Shown in pieces: positions 44,726 to 54,001 of a DNA stretch of 64,000 bases. Each line of letters starts with the position of its first letter. The stretch's first letter is position 1. A program made the translations under genes and the position numbers. Below the pieces are notes generated by a model. It did not search any database and was not told where the DNA came from. It was given only the letters and a program-made list of their open reading frames with translations. Source of the stretch: Nocardiopsis_C rhodophaea (GTDB lineage: Bacteria > Actinomycetota > Actinomycetes > Streptosporangiales > Streptosporangiaceae); contig NZ_BAAAPC010000007.1 in NCBI RefSeq assembly GCF_039530945.1, forward strand, positions 62,001 through 126,000, in the 5' to 3' direction.

Positions 44726-45154
44726 TCAGGCGAGCCGGACGACGGCGTTGGCGCGGACCAGCACCTTGGCGCCGCCGGAGCGGGCGGTAAGGGCGATCAC
44801 GACCTGGTTGTCGTCGCGTTTCTCCTTGACGACGCCGCTGACGGTCAGCTCGGCGCCCTCGTCGTCATCGGGCACCACGACGGGCGCGGAGAACTTCACA
44901 CCGTACTCGACGAGGGCGCCGGGGTCGCCGACCCAGTCGGTGACCAGCCGACCGGCCTCGGCCATCGTGAACATGCCGTGCGCGATGACGTTAGGCAGGC
45001 CCACGGACTTGGCGACGCGCTCGTTCCAGTGGATCGGGTTGAAGTCGCCGGAGGCCCCGGCGTAGCGGACCAGGTCGAGGCGGCGGACCGGGTAGACCTG
45101 CTCGGGCAGCTCGGTACCGACCTCGACATCGGCGTAGCGGACGTTGGCGGCCAT
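44726..45154 (-). CDS. hadB: MaoC-family dehydratase, HadB-like
   Basis: A 142-residue single hot-dog protein with the hydratase motif YAGASGDFNPIHW (catalytic Asp and His) and GLPNVIAHGMFTMA. In mycobacteria HadB is the catalytic subunit of the (3R)-hydroxyacyl-ACP dehydratase of FAS-II; in other actinobacteria the pair probably acts in acyl-CoA or acyl-ACP dehydration, but the substrate is not known here. ATG start. It follows the HadA-like gene by 18 bp and precedes murB. Confidence 0.85.
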   Translation of the reverse strand: MAANVRYADVEVGTELPEQVYPVRRLDLVRYAGASGDFNPIHWNERVAKSVGLPNVIAHGMFTMAEAGRLVTDWVGDPGALVEYGVKFSAPVVVPDDDEGAELTVSGVVKEKRDDNQVVIALTARSGGAKVLVRANAVVRLA

Positions 45155-45172
45155 GGTGTGCTCCCTGCTGTG

Positions 45173-45634
45173 CTACTTCTGGTCCGTGGCGGCCTCGCCG
45201 CGCACCACGAGCATGTTCACGGACGTCACGACGTGCTCGCCCTCGATGCTGGAGATCTCGCTCTCCAGTGTGACCATCTCGGTGGCACCGAGGTTCTTGA
45301 TCTCGGCGATCCGCGTCACGGTGTCGACGACGTCGCCGGCCAGCAGGGGACGGCTGTAGCGGAAGGTCTGCTGCCCGTGGACGACCAGGGAGAAGTCGAG
45401 GCCCAGCTCGGGATCGACGGCGGCCTGGGAGGCGGCGTCCATGCCGAGGATGATGGGAAAGGTCGGCGGGGCGATGACGTCGGGATAACCGGCGGCCTTG
45501 GCCGCCTCGATGTCCGTGTAGAGGGGGTTCGTGTCCTGGATGGCGTCGGCGAACTCCCGGATCTTGCCGCGGGTGACCTCGTAGCTCTGTGCCGCCCGGT
45601 ACTCCCGTCCCACACAGTCGCGGTTGATCGCCAA
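45173..45634 (-). CDS. hadA: MaoC-like N-terminal domain protein, HadA-like (UPF0336)
   Basis: A 153-residue hot-dog protein (LAINRDCVGREYRAAQSYEV ... NMLVVRGEAATDQK) with FADAIQDTNPLYTD and DVIAPPTFPIILGM, typical of the non-catalytic partner HadA/HadC. The TTG at 45634 has a GAGGGAG site and matches family starts; a longer frame upstream overlaps the rpmG terminator. It forms a pair with the HadB-like gene. Confidence 0.85.
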   Translation of the reverse strand: MAINRDCVGREYRAAQSYEVTRGKIREFADAIQDTNPLYTDIEAAKAAGYPDVIAPPTFPIILGMDAASQAAVDPELGLDFSLVVHGQQTFRYSRPLLAGDVVDTVTRIAEIKNLGATEMVTLESEISSIEGEHVVTSVNMLVVRGEAATDQK

Positions 45635-45695
45635 TGGACTCCCTCTCAAAGCCGATGATGGGCCGCGTCCGGCTATGCGGGCCCCCTTAACACTA

Positions 45696-45729
45696 ATAGC
45701 CCAGTGAGCTGCGACGCTCACTGGGCTAT
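45696..45729 (-). terminator. rpmG terminator, 14-bp stem
   Basis: ATAGCCCAGTGAGC (45696-45709) pairs perfectly with GCTCACTGGGCTAT (45716-45729) around a 6-nt loop. It separates rpmG from the hadA-hadB-murB group. Confidence 0.75.
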
Positions 45730-45875
45730 CTGCGCGTATATCGCCGTAGAACCGCCGCTGATCCGGCCATCGCGCCCGGGCGGACCGTCACTGGCGGACG
45801 CGGCCGGGGCGGGAGAGGCGATCCCGCGGGGCAGTTGGGTCCGGGGCGCGCGGCGCTTCCGCTGCGCGGGCGGGA

Positions 45876-46043
45876 CTAGCGGGTCTCGCGGTGCTCGGAG
45901 TGCTGCCGGCAGTTCGGGCAGAACTTCTTCAGCGAAAGACGGTCGGGGTTGTTCCGACGGTTCTTGCGCGTGATGTAGTTACGGTGCTTGCACTCCTGGC
46001 AGGCCAGGGTGATCTTCGGCCTCACATCGGCGGTGGCAGCCAC
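45876..46043 (-). CDS. rpmG: 50S ribosomal protein L33 (zinc-ribbon form)
   Basis: A 55-residue protein with the start VAATADVRPKITLACQECKH and two CxxC pairs (CQEC, CPNC), so it is the zinc-binding C+ form. The GTG at 46043 is chosen because homologues begin MAATDVRPKITLAC. It lies between the hadA-like gene and tRNA-Met, as in many actinobacteria. Confidence 0.96.
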   Translation of the reverse strand: MAATADVRPKITLACQECKHRNYITRKNRRNNPDRLSLKKFCPNCRQHSEHRETR

Positions 46044-46150
46044 GTCGGAGTGCCTTTCTCGCTGGAATCCAAACTGACAACTAACTGCTAACGCAGCACA
46101 CTGCAAAAGACCCGCGCTGACCCCTGACACGGGGACAGGGGTCTCGCAGG

Positions 46151-46226
46151 TGGTAGCGGAGGCCGGACTTGAACCGACGACACAGCGATTATGAGCCGCT
46201 TGCTCTACCGACTGAGCTACTCCGCC
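46151..46226 (-). tRNA. tRNA-Met, elongator (anticodon CAT)
   Basis: The minus strand folds as a 76-nt tRNA with D arm AGCTCAGTCGGTAGAGC, anticodon loop CTCATAA (CAT), T loop GTTCAAGTC and encoded ACCA end. The acceptor has one G-T pair at position 1-72. The missing C-A initiator mismatch pattern and the pairing at the acceptor end fit an elongator. Confidence 0.9.
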
Positions 46227-46340
46227 TGGATACCCGGGCGCCCCGGATCCGCAGTGAAAGGATACCGGAGGCTCGGCTCGACCGGCGAATGAGATTCCGC
46301 CGGCCACCCACCTGAGTGGACCGGAAGCTCAAACAAGTGG

Positions 46341-46416
46341 TGGAGCCCCTTTACGGAATCGAACCGTAGACCTTCTCCTTACCATGGAGACGCTCTGCCG
46401 ACTGAGCTAAAGGGGC
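46341..46416 (-). tRNA. tRNA-Thr (anticodon GGT)
   Basis: The 76-nt tRNA has acceptor GCCCCTT/AAGGGGC, D arm AGCTCAGTCGGCAGAGC, anticodon stem TCTCC/GGAGA with loop ATGGTAA (GGT), T loop GTTCGATTC and encoded CCA. The Wadjet-like accessory genes begin ~120 bp beyond it, making its 5' side a possible insertion boundary. Confidence 0.93.
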
Positions 46417-46534
46417 ACGCTCCCGCGGCTTTCCCCCGGGTTTCCGGGGTTCCGCCCTTCGCGTTGGTGATGACTATACAGGGGTTTCGGGGTGCTCTGC
46501 CAAATCGAACGCCGAGGACCCCCGCCACCGGCCC

Positions 46535-48631
46535 TCACCCACCGTACTGACCTGGGGCGTCGACCCAAACGTTGGACGTCGCGTCGCGGTGGATCGTGCG
46601 GATCGTGGCGGGCAGGCCCAGCCGGATCAGGGCGTCGGGCAGCCGGGTGTCGTGCGTGAACACGATGATTTGGCGGTGGCGGCCGACTTCCGCGAGCACC
46701 GCGGACAGCCCCTCCACGGTCTCGGTGTCCATGGCCTGCACCGGATCATCCAGTACCAGGAAGCCGAACGGGTTGCCCGGGATCAGGGTCCGCGGCAGGC
46801 ACACCGACAGCGCCAGCGCCTGGAACTCGCCCTGGCTCAGCAACCCGGGCGCGTTGCCGTCGTTCTCCACGCCGTCCACGGCGACCTCCACGGCCATCCG
46901 CCGCTGCATTCCACGGCCAACCAGGCGCAGCCGCTCCAGGTCGATGTGGCGCTCCTGACGCAGCCGCTGCCAGACGTGTTCGGCCTGGGCCGCGAGCGGG
47001 CGCAGGCGTTCGGCCCGGATCTCGCCAGCCAGGCCGGTGAGCCAGTGCAGCGCCTGCTCGGCGGGGATCAGCGTCTCGTGCGCACGGGAGGCCGCGCGAG
47101 CGTCGTCGATCCAAGCGGAGAGCTGCTCGGCCAGGTCGGCCCAGCCGTCGGTGGGGTCGTCCAAGCGTTCACCGGCGGCCCGCCGGGCGCTGGTGGCCGC
47201 GGCGCGGAAGCGGCGCCCCACGGTCTCGATGTGGTCGGCCAGCTCACCCAGGTCGGTGATCTTCGTGCCCGCCTCCCACTGCGCCCAGACCTGCCCGAGC
47301 TCGCTGTCGGCGGGCAGCCAGGAGGGCATCGGCGCCAGCAGGAACCGGGCCTTGTCACGCGCCTCCTCGGCGCGCTCGTAGGCGGCCGCGGCGCTCGCCG
47401 CGATGGGTTCCAGCTTCGCGATCTCCGCTCGGGCCTGCCGGGCCCACTCCGGGCCGAGGACGCCCTCGGCGTGGCACGTCGGGCAGCCGGACTCTTGGGG
47501 GTGGCGCTGGTGGTGCTCCAGAGCCTGGCTGAGCAGCGTCACGACGCCGCGCGCGCGGTCGCCCTTGGTGCCGGCCGCCATGGCCAGTTCCATCGCCGCT
47601 CCGCGCAGCTCGTTGACGACGTCGCTCATCAGGGACCGCTCCGGTACCGACATCCGGCGCAGCCGTCGCAGGACGAGCTGCTGGCCGGGGTCGGCCGGAC
47701 CGTCGTCGGCAGCGATGGACGCGAGCCGGTCGAGGTCGATGGACGCGGACGCAGGCGTGAGCAACTCCACAGCGCGCGTGGCGCGGGGGTCCCTGCCGCT
47801 CTTGAGCCGGGAGATCAGGTACGGCAGGTCGCGGCTGGGGCGATCCTGCACCTTGGCCAGGCGGTCGCAGGCCTTGGCGAGGCGGCGCTCGGCCTCGGCG
47901 AGCTCGGTGAGGCCGAGGAGCGTCGTGATGGTGTCGTACAGCTCCACGGCGCGTCCGGTGACGGTACGGCCGAGCTCGTCGTAGGAGAGGAACGGCCGGT
48001 ACCGGGCGAGCTCCGGGTCCAGGCCGAGGCTGCGCAACGGGGCGGTCATACCGGAGTGCGTCACCACCTCGCCCCGGGCGGAGCGGACGCTGTCGCCGGT
48101 CCAGTGGCGGGTGACGCGGGTAGGGCCGGGATCGCCGTCCATGTGCAGCTCGACGCTGACCTCGGTGCTGTCGTCGAAGTGCAGGTTGCGCCAGCCGTCG
48201 CGCCAGGCCGTGGGCATGGCGTCCCAGCGGGGGTTCCGCCCGGTCAGCGCCGCCTGGGCGGCCTCGGCGAAGCTGGACTTCCCCGATCCGTTGCGACCGA
48301 CGATGACGGTCAGGCCGGGGCCGGGCGGGAATTCCAGCTGGGCCGGGCGGCCGATACCGCGGAACCCCTGGACTTCGATCCGTCCCAGATAGCTCCGGCG
48401 CAGCTGCGGCCGGGGCGGCGGGGTCCGCACCTCGTCCGCGAGCCCATCGACCGTCTCGCCTCGGGCAAGGGCCGCCACAGCGTCGTCCCCGTGCAGGGCG
48501 GCAGCCACCCACTGCCGCGCCGTGGCACCCAGAGAGGACTCGGCCAGGCGCTCCAGAACCTCCAGAGCCGACTCGCCGCCGTCGTCCTGACCAGCGTCCT
48601 CATCGGAGAACGTCGCAGGGATTGTCGCCAC
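46535..48631 (-). CDS. Rad50/RecF-like ATPase with CPxC hook motif
   Basis: A 698-residue ABC-type ATPase of unknown role. It has Walker A GRNGSGKSS (112-120, preceded by IEVQGFRGIGRPAQLEFPP), then helical/coiled regions interrupted near the middle by CPTC (C383-C386), the exact form of the Rad50 zinc hook, then the ABC signature LSQGE (598-602), Walker B FLVLDDP (624-630) and an H-loop FTHD (~660). A single hook CxxC implies zinc-linked dimers. It lies where JetD is normally found in a Wadjet cassette, 148 bp after jetC, with a hairpin between them. GTG start. No nuclease domain is visible in it. Confidence 0.85.
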   Translation of the reverse strand: MATIPATFSDEDAGQDDGGESALEVLERLAESSLGATARQWVAAALHGDDAVAALARGETVDGLADEVRTPPPRPQLRRSYLGRIEVQGFRGIGRPAQLEFPPGPGLTVIVGRNGSGKSSFAEAAQAALTGRNPRWDAMPTAWRDGWRNLHFDDSTEVSVELHMDGDPGPTRVTRHWTGDSVRSARGEVVTHSGMTAPLRSLGLDPELARYRPFLSYDELGRTVTGRAVELYDTITTLLGLTELAEAERRLAKACDRLAKVQDRPSRDLPYLISRLKSGRDPRATRAVELLTPASASIDLDRLASIAADDGPADPGQQLVLRRLRRMSVPERSLMSDVVNELRGAAMELAMAAGTKGDRARGVVTLLSQALEHHQRHPQESGCPTCHAEGVLGPEWARQARAEIAKLEPIAASAAAAYERAEEARDKARFLLAPMPSWLPADSELGQVWAQWEAGTKITDLGELADHIETVGRRFRAAATSARRAAGERLDDPTDGWADLAEQLSAWIDDARAASRAHETLIPAEQALHWLTGLAGEIRAERLRPLAAQAEHVWQRLRQERHIDLERLRLVGRGMQRRMAVEVAVDGVENDGNAPGLLSQGEFQALALSVCLPRTLIPGNPFGFLVLDDPVQAMDTETVEGLSAVLAEVGRHRQIIVFTHDTRLPDALIRLGLPATIRTIHRDATSNVWVDAPGQYGG

Positions 48632-48761
48632 CGCCGATCACCCCACCCGCCCCATCGCTTTACTGTTCCTTTGCAGGTTAGGACTTCACGGGATGAAAGC
48701 AATAGCCGGATGCGCACACCTGGCGACGCCACCCTCGGGGCCGAGCTTTCCTCCCGCCACC

Positions 48762-48794
48762 CTCATCGGGTGGGAGGGGTCACACCCCGATGAG
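48762..48794 (-). terminator. Hairpin over the jetC stop codon
   Basis: CTCATCGGG (48762-48770) pairs with CCCGATGAG (48786-48794). The jetC stop (48780-48782) lies in the loop. It may weaken read-through into the downstream ATPase gene. Confidence 0.5.
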
Positions 48795-51700
48795 ACGCCT
48801 GCGCCGACCGTCCCAGCTGAAGTGCAGGGTGGCGATGCCCGGCACGGAGGGATCGCGCAGGCACTCGTAGATGTGCAGGCTCGGCACGTTCGGGAAGCAG
48901 CCCCACACCCGTTCCGAGGTGAGCACGAAGTCCAGGTCGAGCTCGACGAGCAGACCGAGGAGGCGCCCGTGGGTGGGTTCGTCGACCTTGGCGAACGCGT
49001 CGTCGAGCAGGATGAGCCGCGGCGCGGTCGGGGCGTGCTCGGCCAGCGCGTCGAACTGCGCCGCGGCAGCGGCGAACAGCACCAGGTAGGCGATGACGCG
49101 CTGCTCGCCCTGGCTCAGGGCGGTGCGGTGGCTGAGCCGGCGTTCGTGCTCGGGGTGGGCGGCGTTGGTCACATACACGGTGAACGCGAACCAGGAGCGG
49201 TAGTCCAGTGCCGCCCTGAGCTGCGCGCCACCGGTCGCCGTGGGGTCCAGTCGGCGGATCGCCTCGATACAGCGGCGCAGAGCGTCGCGCAGCCGGGTGC
49301 TCTCCACCCGCGTGCGCTGCGCGGCGGGTCGGGCCAGCAGCGGCACGACGGCCTGGATGTCCTCGTCGGCGTCGGGGGCGAGGTCCCACTCCAGCCGCAC
49401 GCCCAGGCCCTGGGACGTGGTGACGTCGCCCAGCACCTCGTTCATCGAGGAGATGAGCGCCCGGGCGGCATCGATCTGCTGGGAGAGGTGTCCGGCGAGC
49501 TCACCGAGCAGATGCCGCTCGAACGCCTCCTCCTCACGGATCAGCACCGCCTCTTCGGCCTGGGCGATGGCCCGGTCCAAGCGGTCGGCGTAGTCGGTGA
49601 TGTCGTAGGAGCCGCCGTCGTCGTGCACCGTGACGCGCTTGAGCCCCGCCGGTTCGGTCAGCTCGGTACGCGCGCCCACAGCCCCGCTGGAGGCGAGAAG
49701 CCGGTGCAGCTCCTCACGGCGCCGCAGGATGCCGCTGTCGTCGATCGGCGGGTCGTCGGCGCCCTCGCCGAGACCGGCCTCGATGGCGGCCACGAGGGCG
49801 TCCAGCTCCCGCACGCGCTCGGCCAGGGCGTCGGGATCCTCCGCGTCCTCGGCCCCGGCGTCGTCGGTGGCCTCCTCGGCGGCCGGATCCGCGCTGTCCT
49901 CAGCGTCGTCCGGGCTCTCGGTCTGGCTCCGCCCGGCGAGGGGAGCGACGTCGGCGAGGCCGGCCGCCACCAGCAGGGTGGTGTCGGGCCGTCCGTCGGC
50001 ATCCTCGATCATGCGGTGCAGCCCGGCGCCCGCCGCGCAGGCGCGCCGGGCCTGCCCGGCGCGTTCGAACACGGCGGTGTCGAGACGGGTCTCGGCGGCC
50101 ACGCGATCGTCGCGTGCCTGCTGGGCCGCGCGCTCCACTTCGGGGAGGTGCTTCTCGGCCTCCTCCATGCGCCCGCGGACCTCGCCCACCGCCGTCTCGA
50201 TCTGTTCGGGTGCGGCCACGCGGGCGCGGTCGGTCAGCTCGATCTGGCGGCGCACAGTGATCATGTCGCCGATGGCGGCGGTGCGCGCGTCCTCCGCGAT
50301 GATGCGGTCGGAACGTGTGCGCTCCCAGTCGGCGGTGTGCCGCTGGTACTCCTCCAGCTGGACGGCGAGCGCCTCCAGGTCGCGGTAGGCGGCGGCGACC
50401 TGCACGCGCAGCCGGTCGAGCACGGTGAGGACGCCGGTGAGCTGCTCGGGCGCGGTCGGCAGGGCGTGCTCGGACGCCGGTTCGGCCATCTCCGAGCGCA
50501 GCGCCAGGGCATCGCGCCGGGCGGTCTCGGCGGCGTCGGTCGCGGTGGTGTGGTCCCGCTTGGCGTCGGCGAGCCAGGAGCGGGCGTTGTCCAGCGCCGC
50601 CCACGCCGCGGCGAGACCGCCGGCGTCCGGCAGGTCCCGGACGGTCGCCACGAGAGCGGCGTGCTTTTGCTCGATGTCGCTGCGCCGCTCGCCCGCCTCG
50701 GCCAGCAGCGCCTCGGCGATGTCGATGCGCCGGTCGATGTTGGCGACGTGGCGCTCGTAGGTCTCGGCGCGGACGTCCGCGCCTATGTACTCGGGGGCCG
50801 ACTTGAAGTGGGCGCCGGAAGTGACGCCGAGCCGCCACCGCCCGTCGAGGGAGACCGCGCTCGCCGGTGGGGAGGCGCTGTCCCGCCGGTGCCGGGGCTG
50901 GGGGTCGACGACCTCCTCCCCGGGCGCGGGCAGCAGCCCGATGGAGCACAGCAGCGCCTCGACGGTCCTGGGCGCGACACCGGAGTCGCCCATGTCGGCG
51001 GGGGTCAGCGCGTCGAGGAGGGTGCGGCCGTTGGCCTGGCGCGAAGGGGTCAGCACCAGGTCGCGGGTGCCCGGGTCGACGACCGCGCCGTCCGCGGTGA
51101 TCCACCCCGACAGCAGGCCGCTCGCTTCGAGGGCGGCCTCCAGCCCGGCGCGCTCCGAGGTCGTGAGTTCGGGGGTGAAGTCGACGGCCAGGTAGAAGGG
51201 GATGCCGACGTTGGACCTGCGGGGAGCCGTCGCCCACTGCGGTCGGGCCGCGGGGATGTGCTCTTCCCCCTTGTCCTTTCGGTCAGCGAGTTCGTCGAGT
51301 TCCGCGGCGAGCTCGCGCTCCTCACCGACGGCGGTGTCGCGGCGGGTGCGGAGGTCGCGAAGGAGGGGGTCGACCATCTCGTGCGCGGCGCGGGCGACGT
51401 TCGCGGGGACGTCGGCGTCGAGGACGCGGCGCGCGTCGTCGAGCGGCAGCTCGACGTGTTCTTCGAGCGCGGCGATGGCCTCGTTCAGGTCGGCGTCGGG
51501 GGCGACCTCGCGCAGCCGGGTGGTCCACGCGCGGACCCGGCCGGCGTAGTCGGCGCTGGCGGTGCGGAGTGCGTCGATGGCCGACCGCTCCCGTTCGGCG
51601 GCGCGTTCGAGGGCGGATTCGGCGGCCTCGGCCTCGCTTTCGAGCGCGGCCTCGCGACGCTCGGCCGCCGCCCGTTCGATGGCGCGATCGCGCAACGCGG

Positions 51701-53537
51701 CGGCGGTCTCGGCGCGCGCCGCGGCCGCACCATCGGCGTAGCCGAGCATGTCGTGCAGCTCGGCGAGCCTGCCACGCAGCTCGACGAGGTCGATACCGGC
51801 CACCGGATCGCGCTCGACGGCCTGCTCCAGGCCTTCCAGGTCCACGTGGGTGACGCTCTCGCGGGGGGCGAGGATGGTCGGCACCGGCTCCGGCACCTGC
51901 CCGAGCGTTCCGGGATCAATGCCCCCGGCGCGGGCGGTCTCCTCCATCTCGGAATGCAGGCGCTGCAGGCCGGACAGGGCGCGTTCGATCGAGGCGATGT
52001 CGCCGGCCAACCGCTCCTTGGCGCGCTCCTCCGACATCAGGGCGTAGCCCGCGGCCGTCCAGGCGGCCTCGGCCGCGCGGATGTAGGCGCCGACGGCGGC
52101 CTGGCGCGCCTCGTGCTCCTGGACGCTGACCCCGGCTTCGGCCATGGCACCGGAGGTGAGGGTGTCGGCGTCGGAGGCGGCGGTGTCGCGCGTGCGGCGG
52201 AGGCGGTCGCGCTCCTCTTGGACCGCGCTCTCGGCGGCGACGAGCTCATCGAGTTCGTCGGTGAGGCGGGCGACTTCGGCGTCGCGGCGCTGGTACTCGA
52301 CGATCTGCTCGCGAACGGTGTGCGCCTCGGTGCGCAGGGTCCCGCGAAGGTAGCTCCGGTAGTCGGCGAGGAAGGCGGAGACCTGCTCGCGGGCGGTGCC
52401 GAGGGAGGTTAGCCGGTCGCGTGCCTCCTCCAGGTCGGCGATGTTGCGCGCGACCTCGTCCAGGACGGTCTCGTCCATGGGGGGCAGCGCCTCGGCCAGG
52501 ACCGACACGAGTTCACCGGCCTCCAGCCGCTCACCAATGGTGGGGCGCCGCAGCCGGTACAGGAGGTGGATGAGGTTGCGGTAGCGGACGGGGTCGTCCA
52601 TGCCGAACAGGTCGCGCATGACCCGGGCGCGGTAGGTGACCGCAGTGTCGTAGCAGTTGTCCTGGCCGACCTCGGCCCGGAGCCGGTCGATGGGCACCGG
52701 GCGGTCGTCGACGACGAGGCTGAGGTCCGTGCCGACGCGGCGGTCGGTGACGAAGAAGACGCTGCGGGCACCGGTGTCGGCGGACGCGGTGATGGCGGCG
52801 CCGAGCGTCAGGTAGGCGGACGCGTCGGTGTCGCTGTCGCAGGCGAACTCCACCCACAGGTAGCCGAGGAGGGACGTGGTGGGGGCGGTGTCGCCGTCCT
52901 CGTCGCCGCGGCCCGCGCCGTCACCGCCGTCGTGGCCCTCGGCTGTGGTGCGGCCGTCCAGCATGAGCCAGCGCAGGCTGGTGCGGCTGGTGCCGGTCGT
53001 GTCGAGGCGGCGGGCGTCGCCGTCGAGGAGGAACGGCAGCAGCATCTCCAGGGCCTTGGACTTGCCGGTGCCGTTGCGCCCGCGCAGCAGGAGGCGGCCG
53101 TCCGCGAAGTCGAAGGTGTGGTCGTCGTACTGCCACACGTTGCAGATGCCGGCGCGGTTGAGCCGATACCGGCGGGCGCGGTCCGGTCCTCCGTCCTTCG
53201 GCGAGGGACGGTCCGCGGACGCGCCCGCTGGCCCGTCCGGCGCGGCAGTGGCCTCGGTGTCAGATGCGGCGGTGTCCCCGACGTCGGCGCGCTCCTCCAC
53301 CGCGGTCCCGGCCAGGGCGGGATCGTGGCCGTTCGACGACGGGGTGGCCGAGCCTTCGGACTCGTCCGGATCGGCGTCGGGCGATCCCAGCGGGTCGACT
53401 CCGGTGTCCTCGGCCGCATCGGCTTCGTCAGACGAGTGCGGAGCCGAGGGAACGGTGAGGTCGTCGTCGGCCTGGGCCGGCCCCATGCTGCGCACCCGCC
53501 GCATCACCGAGGCGATCGGGTCATCCAGGTCGGACAT
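48780..53537 (-). CDS. jetC: JetC-like SMC ATPase (TIGR02680 type, Wadjet)
   Basis: A giant SMC-like protein of 1585 residues. An acidic, disordered ~118-residue N-terminus is followed by the family head (RYRLNRAGICNVWQYDDHTF) and Walker A GRNGTGKS (153-160, LLRGRNGTGKSKALEMLLPF). Long Ala/Glu/Arg coiled coils follow. The C-terminus has the signature ALSQGEQRVIAYLVLF and Walker B LILLDDAFAKVDE. These match TIGR02680, the SMC subunit of a four-gene cassette later named Wadjet, which cleaves or excludes circular plasmid DNA by loop extrusion. The ATG at 53537 (MSDLDDPIASVM, GGAGACG site) is preferred; the frame is open to 53672 through a repeat-derived extension. JetB is upstream; JetD is missing. 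Confidence 0.87.
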   Translation of the reverse strand: MSDLDDPIASVMRRVRSMGPAQADDDLTVPSAPHSSDEADAAEDTGVDPLGSPDADPDESEGSATPSSNGHDPALAGTAVEERADVGDTAASDTEATAAPDGPAGASADRPSPKDGGPDRARRYRLNRAGICNVWQYDDHTFDFADGRLLLRGRNGTGKSKALEMLLPFLLDGDARRLDTTGTSRTSLRWLMLDGRTTAEGHDGGDGAGRGDEDGDTAPTTSLLGYLWVEFACDSDTDASAYLTLGAAITASADTGARSVFFVTDRRVGTDLSLVVDDRPVPIDRLRAEVGQDNCYDTAVTYRARVMRDLFGMDDPVRYRNLIHLLYRLRRPTIGERLEAGELVSVLAEALPPMDETVLDEVARNIADLEEARDRLTSLGTAREQVSAFLADYRSYLRGTLRTEAHTVREQIVEYQRRDAEVARLTDELDELVAAESAVQEERDRLRRTRDTAASDADTLTSGAMAEAGVSVQEHEARQAAVGAYIRAAEAAWTAAGYALMSEERAKERLAGDIASIERALSGLQRLHSEMEETARAGGIDPGTLGQVPEPVPTILAPRESVTHVDLEGLEQAVERDPVAGIDLVELRGRLAELHDMLGYADGAAAARAETAAALRDRAIERAAAERREAALESEAEAAESALERAAERERSAIDALRTASADYAGRVRAWTTRLREVAPDADLNEAIAALEEHVELPLDDARRVLDADVPANVARAAHEMVDPLLRDLRTRRDTAVGEERELAAELDELADRKDKGEEHIPAARPQWATAPRRSNVGIPFYLAVDFTPELTTSERAGLEAALEASGLLSGWITADGAVVDPGTRDLVLTPSRQANGRTLLDALTPADMGDSGVAPRTVEALLCSIGLLPAPGEEVVDPQPRHRRDSASPPASAVSLDGRWRLGVTSGAHFKSAPEYIGADVRAETYERHVANIDRRIDIAEALLAEAGERRSDIEQKHAALVATVRDLPDAGGLAAAWAALDNARSWLADAKRDHTTATDAAETARRDALALRSEMAEPASEHALPTAPEQLTGVLTVLDRLRVQVAAAYRDLEALAVQLEEYQRHTADWERTRSDRIIAEDARTAAIGDMITVRRQIELTDRARVAAPEQIETAVGEVRGRMEEAEKHLPEVERAAQQARDDRVAAETRLDTAVFERAGQARRACAAGAGLHRMIEDADGRPDTTLLVAAGLADVAPLAGRSQTESPDDAEDSADPAAEEATDDAGAEDAEDPDALAERVRELDALVAAIEAGLGEGADDPPIDDSGILRRREELHRLLASSGAVGARTELTEPAGLKRVTVHDDGGSYDITDYADRLDRAIAQAEEAVLIREEEAFERHLLGELAGHLSQQIDAARALISSMNEVLGDVTTSQGLGVRLEWDLAPDADEDIQAVVPLLARPAAQRTRVESTRLRDALRRCIEAIRRLDPTATGGAQLRAALDYRSWFAFTVYVTNAAHPEHERRLSHRTALSQGEQRVIAYLVLFAAAAAQFDALAEHAPTAPRLILLDDAFAKVDEPTHGRLLGLLVELDLDFVLTSERVWGCFPNVPSLHIYECLRDPSVPGIATLHFSWDGRRRRLIGV

Positions 53538-54001
53538 CGACGTCTCCGCTCCCTCGATCATGCTCCCGGCGTTCTCCCCCGAAGCGTCCCGGCCTCCGGC
53601 AGGCGGCATCGACGCCTCCGCGCGCTCGATCGCGTTCACAGCGCCCCCCACCCGCTCACGCTCCTCACGCACTCCACCGCCGAAGCGTCCCGGCCTCCGG
53701 CAGGCGGCATCGACGCCTCCGCGCGCTCGATCGCGTTCACAGCGCCCCCCACCCGCTCACGCCCCTCACGCACTCCACCGCCGAAGCGTCCCGGCCTCCG
53801 GCAGGCGGCATCGACGCCTCCGCGCGCTCGATCGCGTTCACGGGAGGGGCTACCGTCAGCGCTCACGCCCACCGACCGTCCTCCGCTCCGTGCCCTGCAT
53901 TGGCTGCGCGCCGGGGAACCGGCCCGTCGACGGTCCTGACATTGTCCCGGATCCGCACCGGCGGCCGGACGCCATCGGCGCAGACGGCATCACTCGCCGC
54001 T
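53538..54001. other. jetB-jetC gap containing repeats
   Basis: This 464-bp gap is unusual within a cassette whose genes usually abut. It holds 2.6 copies of a 101-bp tandem repeat (53581-53841). Frames across it (for example 53636-53872) arise from the repeat and look non-coding. Confidence 0.6.
53581..53841. repeat. 101-bp tandem repeat, 2.6 copies
   Basis: Copies start at 53581, 53682 and 53783 (each GAAGCGTCCCGGCCTCCGGC); the third stops after ~59 bp. The first two are nearly identical. Period 101 is not a multiple of three, so the array shifts frame. On the minus strand each unit holds ATCGAG..GCGGAGGCGTCGATG, closely resembling the jetC start region (ATCGAG..GCGGAGACGTCGATG at ~53557-53535), so it looks like amplification of the jetC translation-start segment. 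Confidence 0.9.

Noticed and set aside
53581..53841. Possible CRISPR array
   Set aside because: The 101-bp units are directly adjacent without unique spacers, so it is a tandem duplication, not a CRISPR.
53636..53872. 78-codon minus frame in the jetB-jetC gap
   Set aside because: It consists of the 101-bp repeat read in shifting frames; no homology or ribosome site.
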